From contig NZ_LCTZ01000002.1 in the NCBI RefSeq assembly GCF_001413955.1, positions 2,280,501 through 2,344,500 of the forward strand: DNA of 64,000 bases. The letters are read 5' to 3'. Below the pieces are notes generated by a model, which was given only the letters and a program-made list of their open reading frames with translations, searched no databases and was not told where the DNA came from. Source of the DNA: Flagellimonas eckloniae (GTDB lineage: Bacteria; Bacteroidota; Bacteroidia; Flavobacteriales; Flavobacteriaceae). Shown here piece after piece: positions 52,101-61,094 of the stretch (the first letter of the stretch is position 1; each line of letters starts with the position of its first letter). The position numbers were made by a program, and so were the translations under genes.

Positions 52101-53251
52101 TGACCCAAATTAAGCATAAATAAATCTGAAGCAATACCATCCACTAAAAACTTGCCTTTTTTGGTGGACAGCAATTTTCCATCCTCCACAAAAAGCAATT
52201 CTTGTTCTAAATATTTTTCAGCCTGTTGGTTGATATATTTTAGATAGCTAATGCCAAAATCATTTTCAATTCTCTTCAAGGACACACCCCAGATAGTACG
52301 TAATCCGGTCATAACATATTCGTTGTAATTGTCTTTTCTTGATAAGGTCTCGGTTTCCATTGACAATGTATCCTGCTGCAACGCTTTTATATACTTCGAA
52401 TTATTTCTCACATTCCAGCCTCTGTTTTGTCCATCAAAAGAATGTGCCGAAGGACCAATACCCATATATTTTTTTCCTTGCCAGTAGGAGGTGTTGTTTT
52501 TTGAAAAATACCCCTCCTTTCCAAAGTTGGATATTTCATAGTTTATATACCCCTGTTGCTCCAATACATCTACCAAAATATGAAACTGTTCCTGTGCCTG
52601 TTCATCATTTACATCATTTATAATTCCTTTTTCAATGAACTTTTTAAGTGCAGTTTTTGGCTCGACGGTAAGCGCGTAGCTTGAAATATGTGGTAGTTTA
52701 AATAAAAGTGCTTTTTCAATATTTGCTTTCCACTTCTTATTGTCCATTCCTGGAATTCCATAAATTAAGTCAATGGAAATATTATCAAAGTGTCTGGTTG
52801 CTGCTGATAATGACTCAACAGCCTCATCAGATGAGTGCGCACGATTCATCAATTTTAAGTCTTCATCAAAAAAAGATTGGATTCCAATACTTAAACGGTT
52901 GATTCCAATAGTTTGATAGTCTTGAAAAATAGTTCTCGACTGCGCTCGAACTGACATTAAATCATCGGGGTTAGCTTCTAAAGTAATTTCTGGATATTCA
53001 ACTACACTATAATTGTCATAAACAGATTGCAATATGGCCTCAAGCTCCGTACTTGTTAATACGGATGGCGTACCTCCTCCAAAGTATATGGTTTCCACTT
53101 GTTCCTTTTGAAACTCGGCTTTACGTAATTCAAGCTCTCTTTGAAGTGATTTTACCATCGCTTCCTTCTTTCCCAATTGTGTGGAAAAATGAAAGTCGCA
53201 ATAATGGCATGCTTGTTTGCAAAACGGCACGTGAATGTAAATTCCGCTCAT
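52097..53251 (-). CDS. hemW: Radical SAM protein HemW (heme chaperone, coproporphyrinogen oxidase-like)
   Basis: The protein has 384 residues from the ATG at 53251 (MSGIYIHVPFCKQACHYCDF), the usual HemW start; a TTG at 53263 would add four residues. The radical SAM CxxxCxxC is in CKQACHYC. ETIYFGGGTPSVL and IDLIYGIPGM follow. It has the short cysteine motif of HemW, not the longer one of HemN. HemW hands heme to other proteins. It may matter for the heme-binding sensor encoded nearby, but it is not in the same operon. Confidence 0.94.
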   Translation of the reverse strand: MSGIYIHVPFCKQACHYCDFHFSTQLGKKEAMVKSLQRELELRKAEFQKEQVETIYFGGGTPSVLTSTELEAILQSVYDNYSVVEYPEITLEANPDDLMSVRAQSRTIFQDYQTIGINRLSIGIQSFFDEDLKLMNRAHSSDEAVESLSAATRHFDNISIDLIYGIPGMDNKKWKANIEKALLFKLPHISSYALTVEPKTALKKFIEKGIINDVNDEQAQEQFHILVDVLEQQGYINYEISNFGKEGYFSKNNTSYWQGKKYMGIGPSAHSFDGQNRGWNVRNNSKYIKALQQDTLSMETETLSRKDNYNEYVMTGLRTIWGVSLKRIENDFGISYLKYINQQAEKYLEQELLFVEDGKLLSTKKGKFLVDGIASDLFMLNLGQ

Positions 53252-53272
53252 TTCAGTGTTCAATTATCAATG

Positions 53273-53824
53273 CTAATTGACTTTTTTAGGATTCTGCTTT
53301 ACAAAAGCCTCCCACCCTGTATATTGTTTCCCAACATCTACCCTCCCTTGATTGTAAAAATGGCAAACCGCAGCGGCCAATCCATCCGTACTATCTAAAT
53401 TTTTAGGCAAGGTTTTTAGCTTCAACATGCTTTGAAGCATTTTAGCTACTTGTTCTTTAGTAGCATTTCCATTACCGGTAATGGCCATTTTGATTTTTTT
53501 GGGCATATATTCGGTTATGGGAACTTGTCTTGAAAGTCCCGCAGCCATCGCTACTCCCTGAGCCCTTCCAAGTTTGAGCATGGATTGCACATTTTTGCCA
53601 TAAAAAGGAGCTTCAATGGCTATTTCATCCGGGTGAAACGTATCTATCAATTCAAGGGTACGTTCAAAAATCAGTTTTAACTTAGTATAGGGATCATTGT
53701 ACTTTTTTAGCAACAACTCGTTCATTTGAACAAACTGTATTTGCTTGTTCACAATTTTAATGATTCCAAAACCCATAACTGTTGTTCCCGGGTCTATCCC
53801 TAAAATGATTTTCTCCTCTGCCAA
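53273..53824 (-). CDS. ruvC: Crossover junction endodeoxyribonuclease RuvC
   Basis: The protein has 183 residues. The four catalytic acids are in place: ILGIDPGTTVMGFG (Asp about 10), AIEAPFYGKN (Glu about 70) and the pair in LDSTDGLAAAVCHF. RuvC cuts Holliday junctions with RuvAB. It starts with TTG at 53824; no in-frame ATG comes before MGFG. It lies 21 bases upstream of hemW. Confidence 0.96.
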   Translation of the reverse strand: MAEEKIILGIDPGTTVMGFGIIKIVNKQIQFVQMNELLLKKYNDPYTKLKLIFERTLELIDTFHPDEIAIEAPFYGKNVQSMLKLGRAQGVAMAAGLSRQVPITEYMPKKIKMAITGNGNATKEQVAKMLQSMLKLKTLPKNLDSTDGLAAAVCHFYNQGRVDVGKQYTGWEAFVKQNPKKVN

Positions 53825-53827
53825 ATT

Positions 53828-54301
53828 TTAATTGGTGTTTACTACTATGGGAAGTCTAAATCGTAAACTTACCGGTGTTCCTCTTTTTAGTGCTGGGGCC
53901 ACTGTTAAATCTCGCAACCTACTAGTTACCTCAGCATTGAATTCTTCAATTTCGTTAAGGATATTTGGATTTTCCTCTATGTTTAAAACAGTGATAAAGC
54001 CATGCTCATCTACTAAAAAATCAACATACAAGGTATCGTTTAAATCAGTATCAACCTGAAATTGCAAGCTGTCCAATGCTTGTGAAAAATGATTCAAAAT
54101 TTCACTTTGAAAGCAATCCCGTTGAGCTTGTTTGGCTGCTGTTTCATCACAATTATCAAATAGTGGATATTGGTCCACATCGTTCCAATCAATCGCCAAA
54201 AGTTCTTCATTGACAATTCTTTGGGTCTTGTCCTCTTTGGACATAAACAGTTCGCAGGAGGCAAACAAAGCTAAACAAGATATCAATAAAAACTTCTGCA
54301 T
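53828..54301 (-). CDS. Lipoprotein with TonB C-terminal-like domain
   Basis: The protein has 157 residues. It has a lipoprotein signal (MQKFLLISCLALFASCELF, lipobox cysteine about 16). The C-terminal 90 residues read LYVDFLVDEHGFITVLNIEE, then LRDLTVAPALKRGTPVSLRF, which is the pattern of TonB_C-like domains as in the BlaR1 tail at 55540. Its role is unknown. It lies 3 bases before ruvC on the same strand. Confidence 0.75.
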   Translation of the reverse strand: MQKFLLISCLALFASCELFMSKEDKTQRIVNEELLAIDWNDVDQYPLFDNCDETAAKQAQRDCFQSEILNHFSQALDSLQFQVDTDLNDTLYVDFLVDEHGFITVLNIEENPNILNEIEEFNAEVTSRLRDLTVAPALKRGTPVSLRFRLPIVVNTN

Positions 54302-54393
54302 ACAGCCCCAAATGTTTGGCTGAAATTACGATTTTTTGGACAAAATAAATTTAACCCAACAATAGAAATGGAAGAGTAACACCTAATCAATCT

Positions 54394-55533
54394 TCAATCA
54401 GATTTATAGTGAATCTCCTCTTTCAATTCGGAAATACGTTTTTTTACCCTTTCGGATATAAACAATGGGACATTTTTAAAATCGGTTAATAGTCTCTCAT
54501 AATACTCTAATCTAGTTTTGGGATCTTTATAGTACTCGTCTGCCAAAACACAGACTTGATAGTAGTTGATGAAATTCGCTTTGTTTTCTTCCCAAGCTTT
54601 GGTATAATAGTCCAATGACTTTTTAAGTTGATTTTTTAAGCGTGCTATACGTCCCAGATTCCTATACTCATTGTCAAAAACATACTTTCGTTCTTCTATT
54701 GATTTCTTAAAATAGGTCTCTGCACTATCCAATTTTTTTTCTTCTAGATAGACTTCCCCTAATCCAAAATAAGCGTCAGCTTCATTATTCTTAATTTTTG
54801 CTAATGTTTGATAGGTTTCTTTTGCATTGTCCAAATCATGGTTCTTAAACTGGGAATATCCCAATTTTCGATATACAAATGGTTTTTTTTCTCCCAGTTC
54901 CAAAAGCCTTAGAAACAATGGGGCTGACTTATCGTAAAATCCAGAATTAAAATGGGCCAAGGCTTTTAAGTTAAGGAGTGCTACATCATTTGGTGCCGTC
55001 TTTAACCCCAACTCAATAGTTTCCAGTGCATTGCTCGGCTCTTCAACACTCACATAATATTTGCCCAGAAGATAAATACTTCTTAGATGCGTACTGTCCA
55101 AATCAATAGCCTTCTTCAATGCCTTATTACCTTTTTGGTAATCCAACTTTGATTGAAGAATTTTACCCAAGTAATAGTAGAACTCTGGGTTTTCACTTCT
55201 GGGATTAATCAACGATTCAAAAACCTCTTGAGCCTTATCCAAGTCTGTCTTCTCATAGATTTTTCCTAACTCAAATCGCGCCAAAACATGACTTTCATTA
55301 TTCTTGATAATATCCAAATATTGAAGAATTGCTTTCTCTTTGTTCCCAATGGCACTGTAAGCCCTGGCAATTTGCATGCTTGACTTTTCATTGCCTACCT
55401 TGGAATATGCATTTATGGCCTCTGCATAATTGCCTATCAAATATAAACTGTCAGCCTTAATTTGACTTCTGCTCTGTGACCAACCTTGGATAGTATAAAG
55501 TATTAGCAGAGCATAAAAACAATATTTTCTCAA
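54394..55533 (-). CDS. Exported tetratricopeptide-repeat protein
   Basis: The protein has 379 residues with a signal peptide (YCFYALLILYTIQGWS). About nine TPR units run from residue 30 to 350, for example YLIGNYAEAINAYSKVGNEK and PEFYYYLGKILQSKLDYQKG. It starts with TTG at 55533, 6 bases after the BlaR1-type gene, and is the third gene of the second BlaI/BlaR1 operon. In flavobacteria such TPR proteins often follow M56 genes; a role in relaying the envelope signal is a guess. Confidence 0.85.
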   Translation of the reverse strand: MRKYCFYALLILYTIQGWSQSRSQIKADSLYLIGNYAEAINAYSKVGNEKSSMQIARAYSAIGNKEKAILQYLDIIKNNESHVLARFELGKIYEKTDLDKAQEVFESLINPRSENPEFYYYLGKILQSKLDYQKGNKALKKAIDLDSTHLRSIYLLGKYYVSVEEPSNALETIELGLKTAPNDVALLNLKALAHFNSGFYDKSAPLFLRLLELGEKKPFVYRKLGYSQFKNHDLDNAKETYQTLAKIKNNEADAYFGLGEVYLEEKKLDSAETYFKKSIEERKYVFDNEYRNLGRIARLKNQLKKSLDYYTKAWEENKANFINYYQVCVLADEYYKDPKTRLEYYERLLTDFKNVPLFISERVKKRISELKEEIHYKSD

Positions 55534-55539
55534 CGTAAC

Positions 55540-56919
55540 TTATCTTAACTTAAAGGATATGGGTATGGAAAAAGGCACATCAACTACTTCTCCATTATGT
55601 TTGCCTGGCACCATTTTTGGCAATTTAGAAATAATACGTCTCGCTTCGTCCTCCAAAAGCACATCCGGACCTCGCAGCCTAAGTTCTGTAATTGACCCAT
55701 CACTAGAAATCTTAAAAATAATATTTACCCGTCCTTGAATACCATTTTCTTGGGCTTCTTGAGGGTAATTAAAATGTTTTCTAATATGTTTTTGCATCAT
55801 TTCTTGAAAACAAGCCTGAGTATCCTCAGCATTTTCACAACCTGGAAAAATTGGAGCTTCATCTACACTGGTAAAAGGTACACCACTGTAATTAATATTT
55901 CCATATTTTCCAGAAATCCCCCTTGTTTCTTTAGGATACACATTATAAATCATTTTCGCCAATGCCTCTTTTTCTTCTTGGGTAAGTGAATCTAAACTTG
56001 TAATTTCTTCTTCCAGCAGACTGATTCTCTCAGTTAGTGAATCGGCCTTTTTAGCATTGCTCTCTTCAACTTGACAAGAGTTAAACACTATAATACCAAA
56101 TACTAATGGTAACACTACAGTATACTTTAATTGCCAAATGGCTTTTGATTTTTGTTTTTGTAACATGACTATTCGTTTTTTGATTAATGATTTTTTAAAA
56201 AATTGATTTACAAAGCTTATGTTTTGAGTTTGAAACACTTCTGACAATAGCAATTGATATTGTTCCTTTTTATTTTCTTTTCCAACCTTAGAATCAGCAA
56301 TAAATTCATGCAATTCTGAAACCCGATTTTGATAGATATACACTAGCGGATTAAACCAAAATAGAATTCGCATCAATTCAAAGAATAGCAGATCAAGAGA
56401 ATGCCACTGCTTAATATGCACTAACTCATGCTCCACAATATTCCTCTCTTTCTCTTCAGATATTCTATCCCCTAAAAAAACGGTCCTGAAAAAAGAAAAA
56501 GCTATTTCACTTTGTCTTATAACAACTTTGGTAAAATCATTGCAATCATGTACGGTTCCTTGTTGTCTTAATCTAAATAGTGAGAAAAGTTTGTGCCCAA
56601 ACCAAAATGCTGCCAACAAAGCACCTGAAACAAATAATAAATATACAGTTGAAAGGTTTTCAAAAAAACCAACTTTATTTGTAGGTGACACCATCACTTC
56701 ATCCAATTGTATTAAAAAGGTTGGGTAGCCAATAAATTCTGATGAAACGGTAGTTTTTAAAGCTTCAATCTTTATCCAAGGTAAAACCAAGGATAAAGCA
56801 AAAGTGCCCAAAAGATATGCTCGGTTCCATTTGAAGAAAGTCTCTTTTTTTAAAAAGAAGTCATAAATCATTAAGAAAACCAACTGAAATACCAGACATT
56901 CTATGAGATAGCGTATCAT
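55540..56919 (-). CDS. M56/BlaR1-type membrane metalloprotease sensor with TonB tail
   Basis: The protein has 459 residues. Membrane helices at the N-terminus precede the zinc site HELVHIKQWHS (about 150), then FNPLVYIYQNRVSELHEFIA. A membrane helix lies at about 265-280. The periplasmic tail ends in a TonB_C domain (EAQENGIQGRVNIIFKISSD, VPGKHNGEVVDVPFSIPISF). It overlaps the BlaI stop by 4 bases (ATGA). The tail differs from the repeat-bearing tail of the first M56 protein at 12941, so the two probably sense different signals. Confidence 0.93.
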   Translation of the reverse strand: MIRYLIECLVFQLVFLMIYDFFLKKETFFKWNRAYLLGTFALSLVLPWIKIEALKTTVSSEFIGYPTFLIQLDEVMVSPTNKVGFFENLSTVYLLFVSGALLAAFWFGHKLFSLFRLRQQGTVHDCNDFTKVVIRQSEIAFSFFRTVFLGDRISEEKERNIVEHELVHIKQWHSLDLLFFELMRILFWFNPLVYIYQNRVSELHEFIADSKVGKENKKEQYQLLLSEVFQTQNISFVNQFFKKSLIKKRIVMLQKQKSKAIWQLKYTVVLPLVFGIIVFNSCQVEESNAKKADSLTERISLLEEEITSLDSLTQEEKEALAKMIYNVYPKETRGISGKYGNINYSGVPFTSVDEAPIFPGCENAEDTQACFQEMMQKHIRKHFNYPQEAQENGIQGRVNIIFKISSDGSITELRLRGPDVLLEDEARRIISKLPKMVPGKHNGEVVDVPFSIPISFKLR

Positions 56920-57278
56920 TCTTCCTCATCTTTAATTTGTTCCATAATACTTTCCAATTCACTAAGATTGATGTCATTTTTTTTCATAAAAAACGACACC
57001 ATACTTTTAAACGACCCTTGAAAATAACCATCCACCAATTTGTTTATGGACTGGTTGCTATAGTCCGATTGCTTCATCAAAGGGAAATAGAGATATCCTT
57101 TGCCTTCCTGTTCATGGTCTACAAAACCTTTGCTTTCCAAGATTCTTACTATTGTAGAAACTGTGTTATAAGCTGGTTTTGGTTCTGGCAGCTCTTTGAT
57201 TATTGCAGCAACATTGGTTTTCTTTAATCTCCAGAGAATTTGCATTACTTCCTCCTCTGCCTTGGTCAACTGTTTCAT
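56916..57278 (-). CDS. BlaI/MecI family transcriptional repressor (second)
   Basis: The protein has 120 residues from the ATG at 57278 (MKQLTKAEEEVMQILWRLKK); a TTG at 57284 is less likely because it lies within the operator. The winged helix has PKPAYNTVSTIVRILESKGF and GYLYFPLMKQSDYS. It overlaps the BlaR1-type gene by 4 bases. Three AT-rich dyads with the half site AACTAA lie directly upstream and should be its own operators. Confidence 0.93.
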   Translation of the reverse strand: MKQLTKAEEEVMQILWRLKKTNVAAIIKELPEPKPAYNTVSTIVRILESKGFVDHEQEGKGYLYFPLMKQSDYSNQSINKLVDGYFQGSFKSMVSFFMKKNDINLSELESIMEQIKDEEE

Positions 57279-57282
57279 GTTC

Positions 57283-57351
57283 AACTAATTTTTTAGTTCA
57301 ATTACAAAACAAATATAACTAAATATTTAGTTTAAACTAATTTTTTAGTTT
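57283..57351 (-). promoter_or_regulatory. Promoter with three operator dyads of the second BlaI
   Basis: The sites are AACTAA-TTTT-TTAGTT (57283-57298), the perfect 16-bp palindrome AACTAAATATTTAGTT (57317-57332) and AAACTAA-TTTT-TTAGTTT (57334-57351). TATATTTG on the minus strand at 57310-57317 fits the Bacteroidota -7 element and lies among them. The half site AACTAA differs from TCTACA, the half site of the first BlaI system. Confidence 0.82.
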
Positions 57352-57400
57352 AAAAACAAACCAATTCTCTTTTCCGCCTTCACATGTAACATTTCATCAC

Positions 57401-57408
57401 TAAATTTG
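57401..57408 (+). promoter_or_regulatory. Bacteroidota -7 element for the DUF456 gene
   Basis: TAAATTTG matches TAnnTTTG exactly and lies 22 bases before the ATG at 57430. A clear -33 element was not seen. Confidence 0.45.
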
Positions 57409-57429
57409 TCTTATAGTCAAAACCAAAAA

Positions 57430-57942
57430 ATGGACATTGCCTTACTTATTTTGGGATTTATTTTAATGCTAATCGGCATTTTAGGGAGTTTTTTACCCGT
57501 ATTACCAGGTCCCCCAGTGAGTTGGGTAGGACTGTTACTATTGTATTTGACCAAAGCCGTACCTGAAGATTGGTGGATGTTGGGCATAACACTTTTTTTT
57601 GCCTTGCTGATTACAGTAATGGATTATGTGATTCCAGCGATGGGCACCAAAAAATTTGGTGGTAGTAAAGCCGGTATGTTGGGAACTGTTGTGGGTCTGC
57701 TGGTAGCAATATTTTTCCCGATTCTTGGGCCTTTTGGGATTATAGTTTGGCCTTTTGTAGGTGCTTTAGTTGGTGAGCTTATTAACAAAGCAGATCAAAA
57801 AACTGCGTTGAAAGCTGCATTTGGATCCTTTTTGGGCTTTTTAACAGGAACGTTTATGAAATTCTTGATAGGGGTTATCTATTTCGGAATCTTTATTTGG
57901 AAAGCCATTGAATATGGTTCAGAGCTGTTCACCTTCAGCTAA
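57430..57942 (+). CDS. DUF456 family membrane protein
   Basis: The protein has 170 residues from the ATG at 57430; a TTG at 57406 is within the promoter. It has four or five membrane helices. MLIGILGSFLPVLPGPPVSW is the family mark, followed by DYVIPAMGTKKFGGSKAGML and FVGALVGELINKADQKTALK. The function is unknown. It is divergent from the second BlaI gene and its stop overlaps that of the convergent nitroreductase by 4 bases. Confidence 0.92.
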   Translation: MDIALLILGFILMLIGILGSFLPVLPGPPVSWVGLLLLYLTKAVPEDWWMLGITLFFALLITVMDYVIPAMGTKKFGGSKAGMLGTVVGLLVAIFFPILGPFGIIVWPFVGALVGELINKADQKTALKAAFGSFLGFLTGTFMKFLIGVIYFGIFIWKAIEYGSELFTFS

Positions 57943-58493
57943 TCAAACCACTCCACTTTTTCCATAATAGGTCCACGTGGCACCTCTAAAATCTCTTCAT
58001 CAGTATAACCCATATATAGAAATCCCAAACATTTCTCTCCTTCCTTAAGATTGAAAAACTCATCCATGTATTTTATCAAACCAGGAGAACTCCAATAGCA
58101 TCCAATTCCCATTTCTGTACAACAAAGCCAAATGTTTTGCACTGCCATTGCAGTAGCGGCCAGTTCTTCCCATTCAGGCAAGCTTTCATTAGGGTCACGT
58201 TGCATACAGATTACAATTATAGCTCCTGCCCTAATTGGATTGTCTTGTAGCTTCTTAATTTTTATTTGCTTTGGCTTAGGGTCTATTTCTTGATATTTAT
58301 TGGATAGAAATTCTCCTAGCGCCACTCTGCTATCACCCATTAGAACCTTAAATCGCCAAGGTTCTGTCTTTCTATGTGTAGGTGCATAGTTGGCAGCTTC
58401 CAATAGCTTTTCAATTGTTTCTTTTGAAATAGGCTTGTCATTGTATTGGACAGGAAAAACACTTCGTCTCTTCTTAATTATATCAAATATCAT
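57939..58493 (-). CDS. Nitroreductase family protein
   Basis: The protein has 184 residues. It is an FMN-binding nitroreductase fold: IIKKRRSVFPVQYNDKPISK, LEAANYAPTHRKTEPWRFKV and AVQNIWLCCTEMGIGCYWSS. Such enzymes reduce nitro or quinone compounds with NAD(P)H as dimers. It lies 50 bases downstream of the LysR gene on the same strand and could be regulated with it. Confidence 0.92.
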   Translation of the reverse strand: MIFDIIKKRRSVFPVQYNDKPISKETIEKLLEAANYAPTHRKTEPWRFKVLMGDSRVALGEFLSNKYQEIDPKPKQIKIKKLQDNPIRAGAIIVICMQRDPNESLPEWEELAATAMAVQNIWLCCTEMGIGCYWSSPGLIKYMDEFFNLKEGEKCLGFLYMGYTDEEILEVPRGPIMEKVEWFD

Positions 58494-58543
58494 ATTCCAA
58501 CTTTTATACTTCTCTCAAAGTTAAGTCTTGAAACGTTTTCTTG

Positions 58544-59431
58544 CTACAACTTTAGAAGTAATTCCATACAATTTCTCAGTGCCGGGTTTCGATTATCCTC
58601 TTTCCAAACCATGGATAAAATAGCCCGTTGTTTAATCTTTTTAAGTTCGATGAATTTTACTTTCATTTGAAACCCATATTGCAAGGCCGTAGGAACTATG
58701 GCTATTCCCAACTTATTTTCCACCAATTTAAAAACGGTTTGCGCATGTACCGATTTATGGGAAACATTGGGTGTAAAACCGGCATCTTCGCAGATGCTCA
58801 AAACTGTATCATAATATTGTGGACTATAGTCTTGCGAAAAAAGAATAAAGTCATCTTCGGACACCTGACTCATTCTTTTAAAATTATTGATGGTAATTAA
58901 ATGGTCTTCAGGCAGAACCAACGAAAAAGTATCTTCAAAAACTGGTTTCAGTTTTAACCCCTTTGGCACTCTTGACAATCGTACAAACCCCAGATCCAAT
59001 TTGTCGCTAAGAATTGCACGCATCTGTGCCCTGTTCGAGAGCTCTTCAAGGCTGGTATGGATAAGCGGGAATTTTTCTTTTAAGTCCAACAGTAAATTTG
59101 GAATGACATTTTGCATTGCAGAACCCAAAAATCCTATACGGACTTCACCCAAATGTCCTTCGCCAATAAGTTTTAATTGTTTTTTGGTCTGTTCCAAATG
59201 GTTCAGTATAAACTCTACTTCTCCTTTTAAAAATTCCCCTGCCGGTGTTAGCCTAACTTTTTTCTTATCTCTAATGAATAGCTGCGTCTGGAGGATTCCT
59301 TCCATTTGCTTGATTTGCGTACTCAATCCTGGTTGGGATATATAAAGCTTTTCCGCTGCTTTACGATAATGCAATTCTTCCGCCACGGCCAAAAAGTAAA
59401 TAAAATGTCTTAATTCTATTTGATAATTCAT
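58544..59431 (-). CDS. LysR family transcriptional regulator
   Basis: The protein has 295 residues. An N-terminal winged helix (LRHFIYFLAVAEELHYRKAA, then KLYISQPGLSTQIKQMEGIL) precedes a two-lobed ligand-binding domain (IGFLGSAMQNVIPNLLLDLK, then LDLGFVRLSRVPKGLKLKPV). It is divergent from hutH with a 78-base gap that holds a LysR-type dyad, so control of the histidine-degradation operon, and perhaps of the nitroreductase gene, is likely. Confidence 0.92.
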   Translation of the reverse strand: MNYQIELRHFIYFLAVAEELHYRKAAEKLYISQPGLSTQIKQMEGILQTQLFIRDKKKVRLTPAGEFLKGEVEFILNHLEQTKKQLKLIGEGHLGEVRIGFLGSAMQNVIPNLLLDLKEKFPLIHTSLEELSNRAQMRAILSDKLDLGFVRLSRVPKGLKLKPVFEDTFSLVLPEDHLITINNFKRMSQVSEDDFILFSQDYSPQYYDTVLSICEDAGFTPNVSHKSVHAQTVFKLVENKLGIAIVPTALQYGFQMKVKFIELKKIKQRAILSMVWKEDNRNPALRNCMELLLKL

Positions 59432-59439
59432 AGTTATTA

Positions 59440-59460
59440 AATACTACAAAAATAAGTATT
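59440..59460. promoter_or_regulatory. LysR-type operator dyad between LysR and hutH
   Basis: AATACT and AGTATT pair around a 9-base centre, which contains ATAC-N11-GTAT, the usual form of a LysR box. It is 9 bases from the LysR start codon and 50 from that of hutH, as expected for a site serving both directions. Confidence 0.6.
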
Positions 59461-59509
59461 GGTGATTATTAATAATAGACAATACCTTTATAAATCTCAA
59501 GTAAAGCTT

Positions 59510-61087
59510 ATGCAACTGCCCAAAACATTTCATTTTGGTGAACATCATCTAACAGCGAGCATTGCCTTGGGTATTACCAAAGGTTCGGTCAAAGGAATAC
59601 TATCCACAGATTATCTCAAGAAAATAGAAGAGAGTAATCTTCGGGTTCAAAATATTGTTGCCAAAGGTGACACTGTTTACGGAATCAATACGGGCTTTGG
59701 ACCTTTGTGCAATACCAAGATTTCCAAGGAGGACACTAAAATTCTTCAGTCCAATATTTTGCAGAGTCATAGTGTTGGAGTTGGCAAGCCCATATCCAAA
59801 GTACTTGCCAAACTAATGCTCATCTTAAAAATCCACGCCCTAGCAAAAGGATATTCGGGTATTGCTGTTTCAACAATTAAAAGAATGCTCTTGCATTTGG
59901 AGCATGATGCCATTCCTGTAGTTCCGTCACAAGGTTCGGTTGGGGCTTCTGGCGATTTGGCTCCGCTCTCCCATTTATTTCTTCCGCTCATAGGATTGGG
60001 CAAAGTGAACTACAAAGGTGAAAACATCTCCACCAAGCAATTATTCAAGAAAACTGGACTTCAACCTTTGGAACTTGGCCCAAAGGAGGGCTTGGCGTTA
60101 ATAAATGGCACACAATTCATTGCTGCGCATGGTGTATTGGTGTTGCAAAAATTGCAATATTCTCTTAGACATGCCGATATTATTGGGGCTATGATGTTGG
60201 AAGGACTTCAAGGTTCCATGAGACCTTTCCATGAGGAATTGCATGCACTTCGACCTTTTAAAGGAAATCAGCATGTAGCTGGAAGAATACGAACACTACT
60301 GCAAGGTTCAGAAATTTTAGAAGACCATATCGATTGTGAAAGAGTCCAAGATCCCTACTCGCTTCGTTGTATGCCCCAAGTACATGGCGCATCCAGAAAT
60401 ACATGGTTGCACTTAAAAGAACTGTTGGAAGTGGAACTAAATTCCGTTACGGACAATCCGGTAATCATTAATGATGAACTCACCATTAGCGGTGGCAATT
60501 TTCACGGACAGCCCTTGGCCATGGCTTTGGACTACGCCGCGCTGGCAGCTTCAGAACTAGGGAACATTTCGGACCGAAGAATTTATTTGGCACTTGAAGG
60601 GAATAGTCCAGGAGTACCAAAATTGTTGATGGAGGATACCGGAATCAACTCTGGATACATGATTTTACAGTATACCACAGCAGCATTGGCCAGTGAAAAT
60701 AAAAGTCTGTGTTTTCCAGCAAGTGCGGATAGTATTCCAACCTCTTTAGGGCAAGAAGATCATGTGAGCATGGGATCCATAAGTGGCAGAAAAGCACTTC
60801 AGATTATAGAAAATGTAGAAAAGATATTGGCCATAGAACTGTTAACCGCAGCTCAAGCCTTCGAATTTAGAAAACCTTTAAAATCAGGTATTGTATTGGA
60901 TGAAATTCATAAATTCATAAGAACCAAAGTTTCCTTCGCAGATAGTGACCGCGTTTTTGCCGATGATATTGAAAAAGGAATCGAAACTATTCAAAAAGGT
61001 GAAATAATTGCGTTGGTTGAACAAACAATGGCTGCAAAAAACCTTAAGTGGAACACTCCACATCTTGAAGAATTTGAAACATATTAG
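59510..61087 (+). CDS. hutH: Histidine ammonia-lyase
   Basis: The protein has 525 residues from the ATG at 59510 (MQLPKTFHFGEHHLTASIAL); the upstream TTG at 59459 is in the promoter region. The MIO cofactor is made from Ala-Ser-Gly in SVGASGDLAPLSH (about 147-149). YGINTGFGPLCNTKIS holds the catalytic tyrosine, and EFRKPLKSG lies near the end. It turns histidine into urocanate and ammonia. The next gene, hutI, starts 7 bases after its stop. Confidence 0.96.
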   Translation: MQLPKTFHFGEHHLTASIALGITKGSVKGILSTDYLKKIEESNLRVQNIVAKGDTVYGINTGFGPLCNTKISKEDTKILQSNILQSHSVGVGKPISKVLAKLMLILKIHALAKGYSGIAVSTIKRMLLHLEHDAIPVVPSQGSVGASGDLAPLSHLFLPLIGLGKVNYKGENISTKQLFKKTGLQPLELGPKEGLALINGTQFIAAHGVLVLQKLQYSLRHADIIGAMMLEGLQGSMRPFHEELHALRPFKGNQHVAGRIRTLLQGSEILEDHIDCERVQDPYSLRCMPQVHGASRNTWLHLKELLEVELNSVTDNPVIINDELTISGGNFHGQPLAMALDYAALAASELGNISDRRIYLALEGNSPGVPKLLMEDTGINSGYMILQYTTAALASENKSLCFPASADSIPTSLGQEDHVSMGSISGRKALQIIENVEKILAIELLTAAQAFEFRKPLKSGIVLDEIHKFIRTKVSFADSDRVFADDIEKGIETIQKGEIIALVEQTMAAKNLKWNTPHLEEFETY

Positions 61088-61094
61088 TACTACT

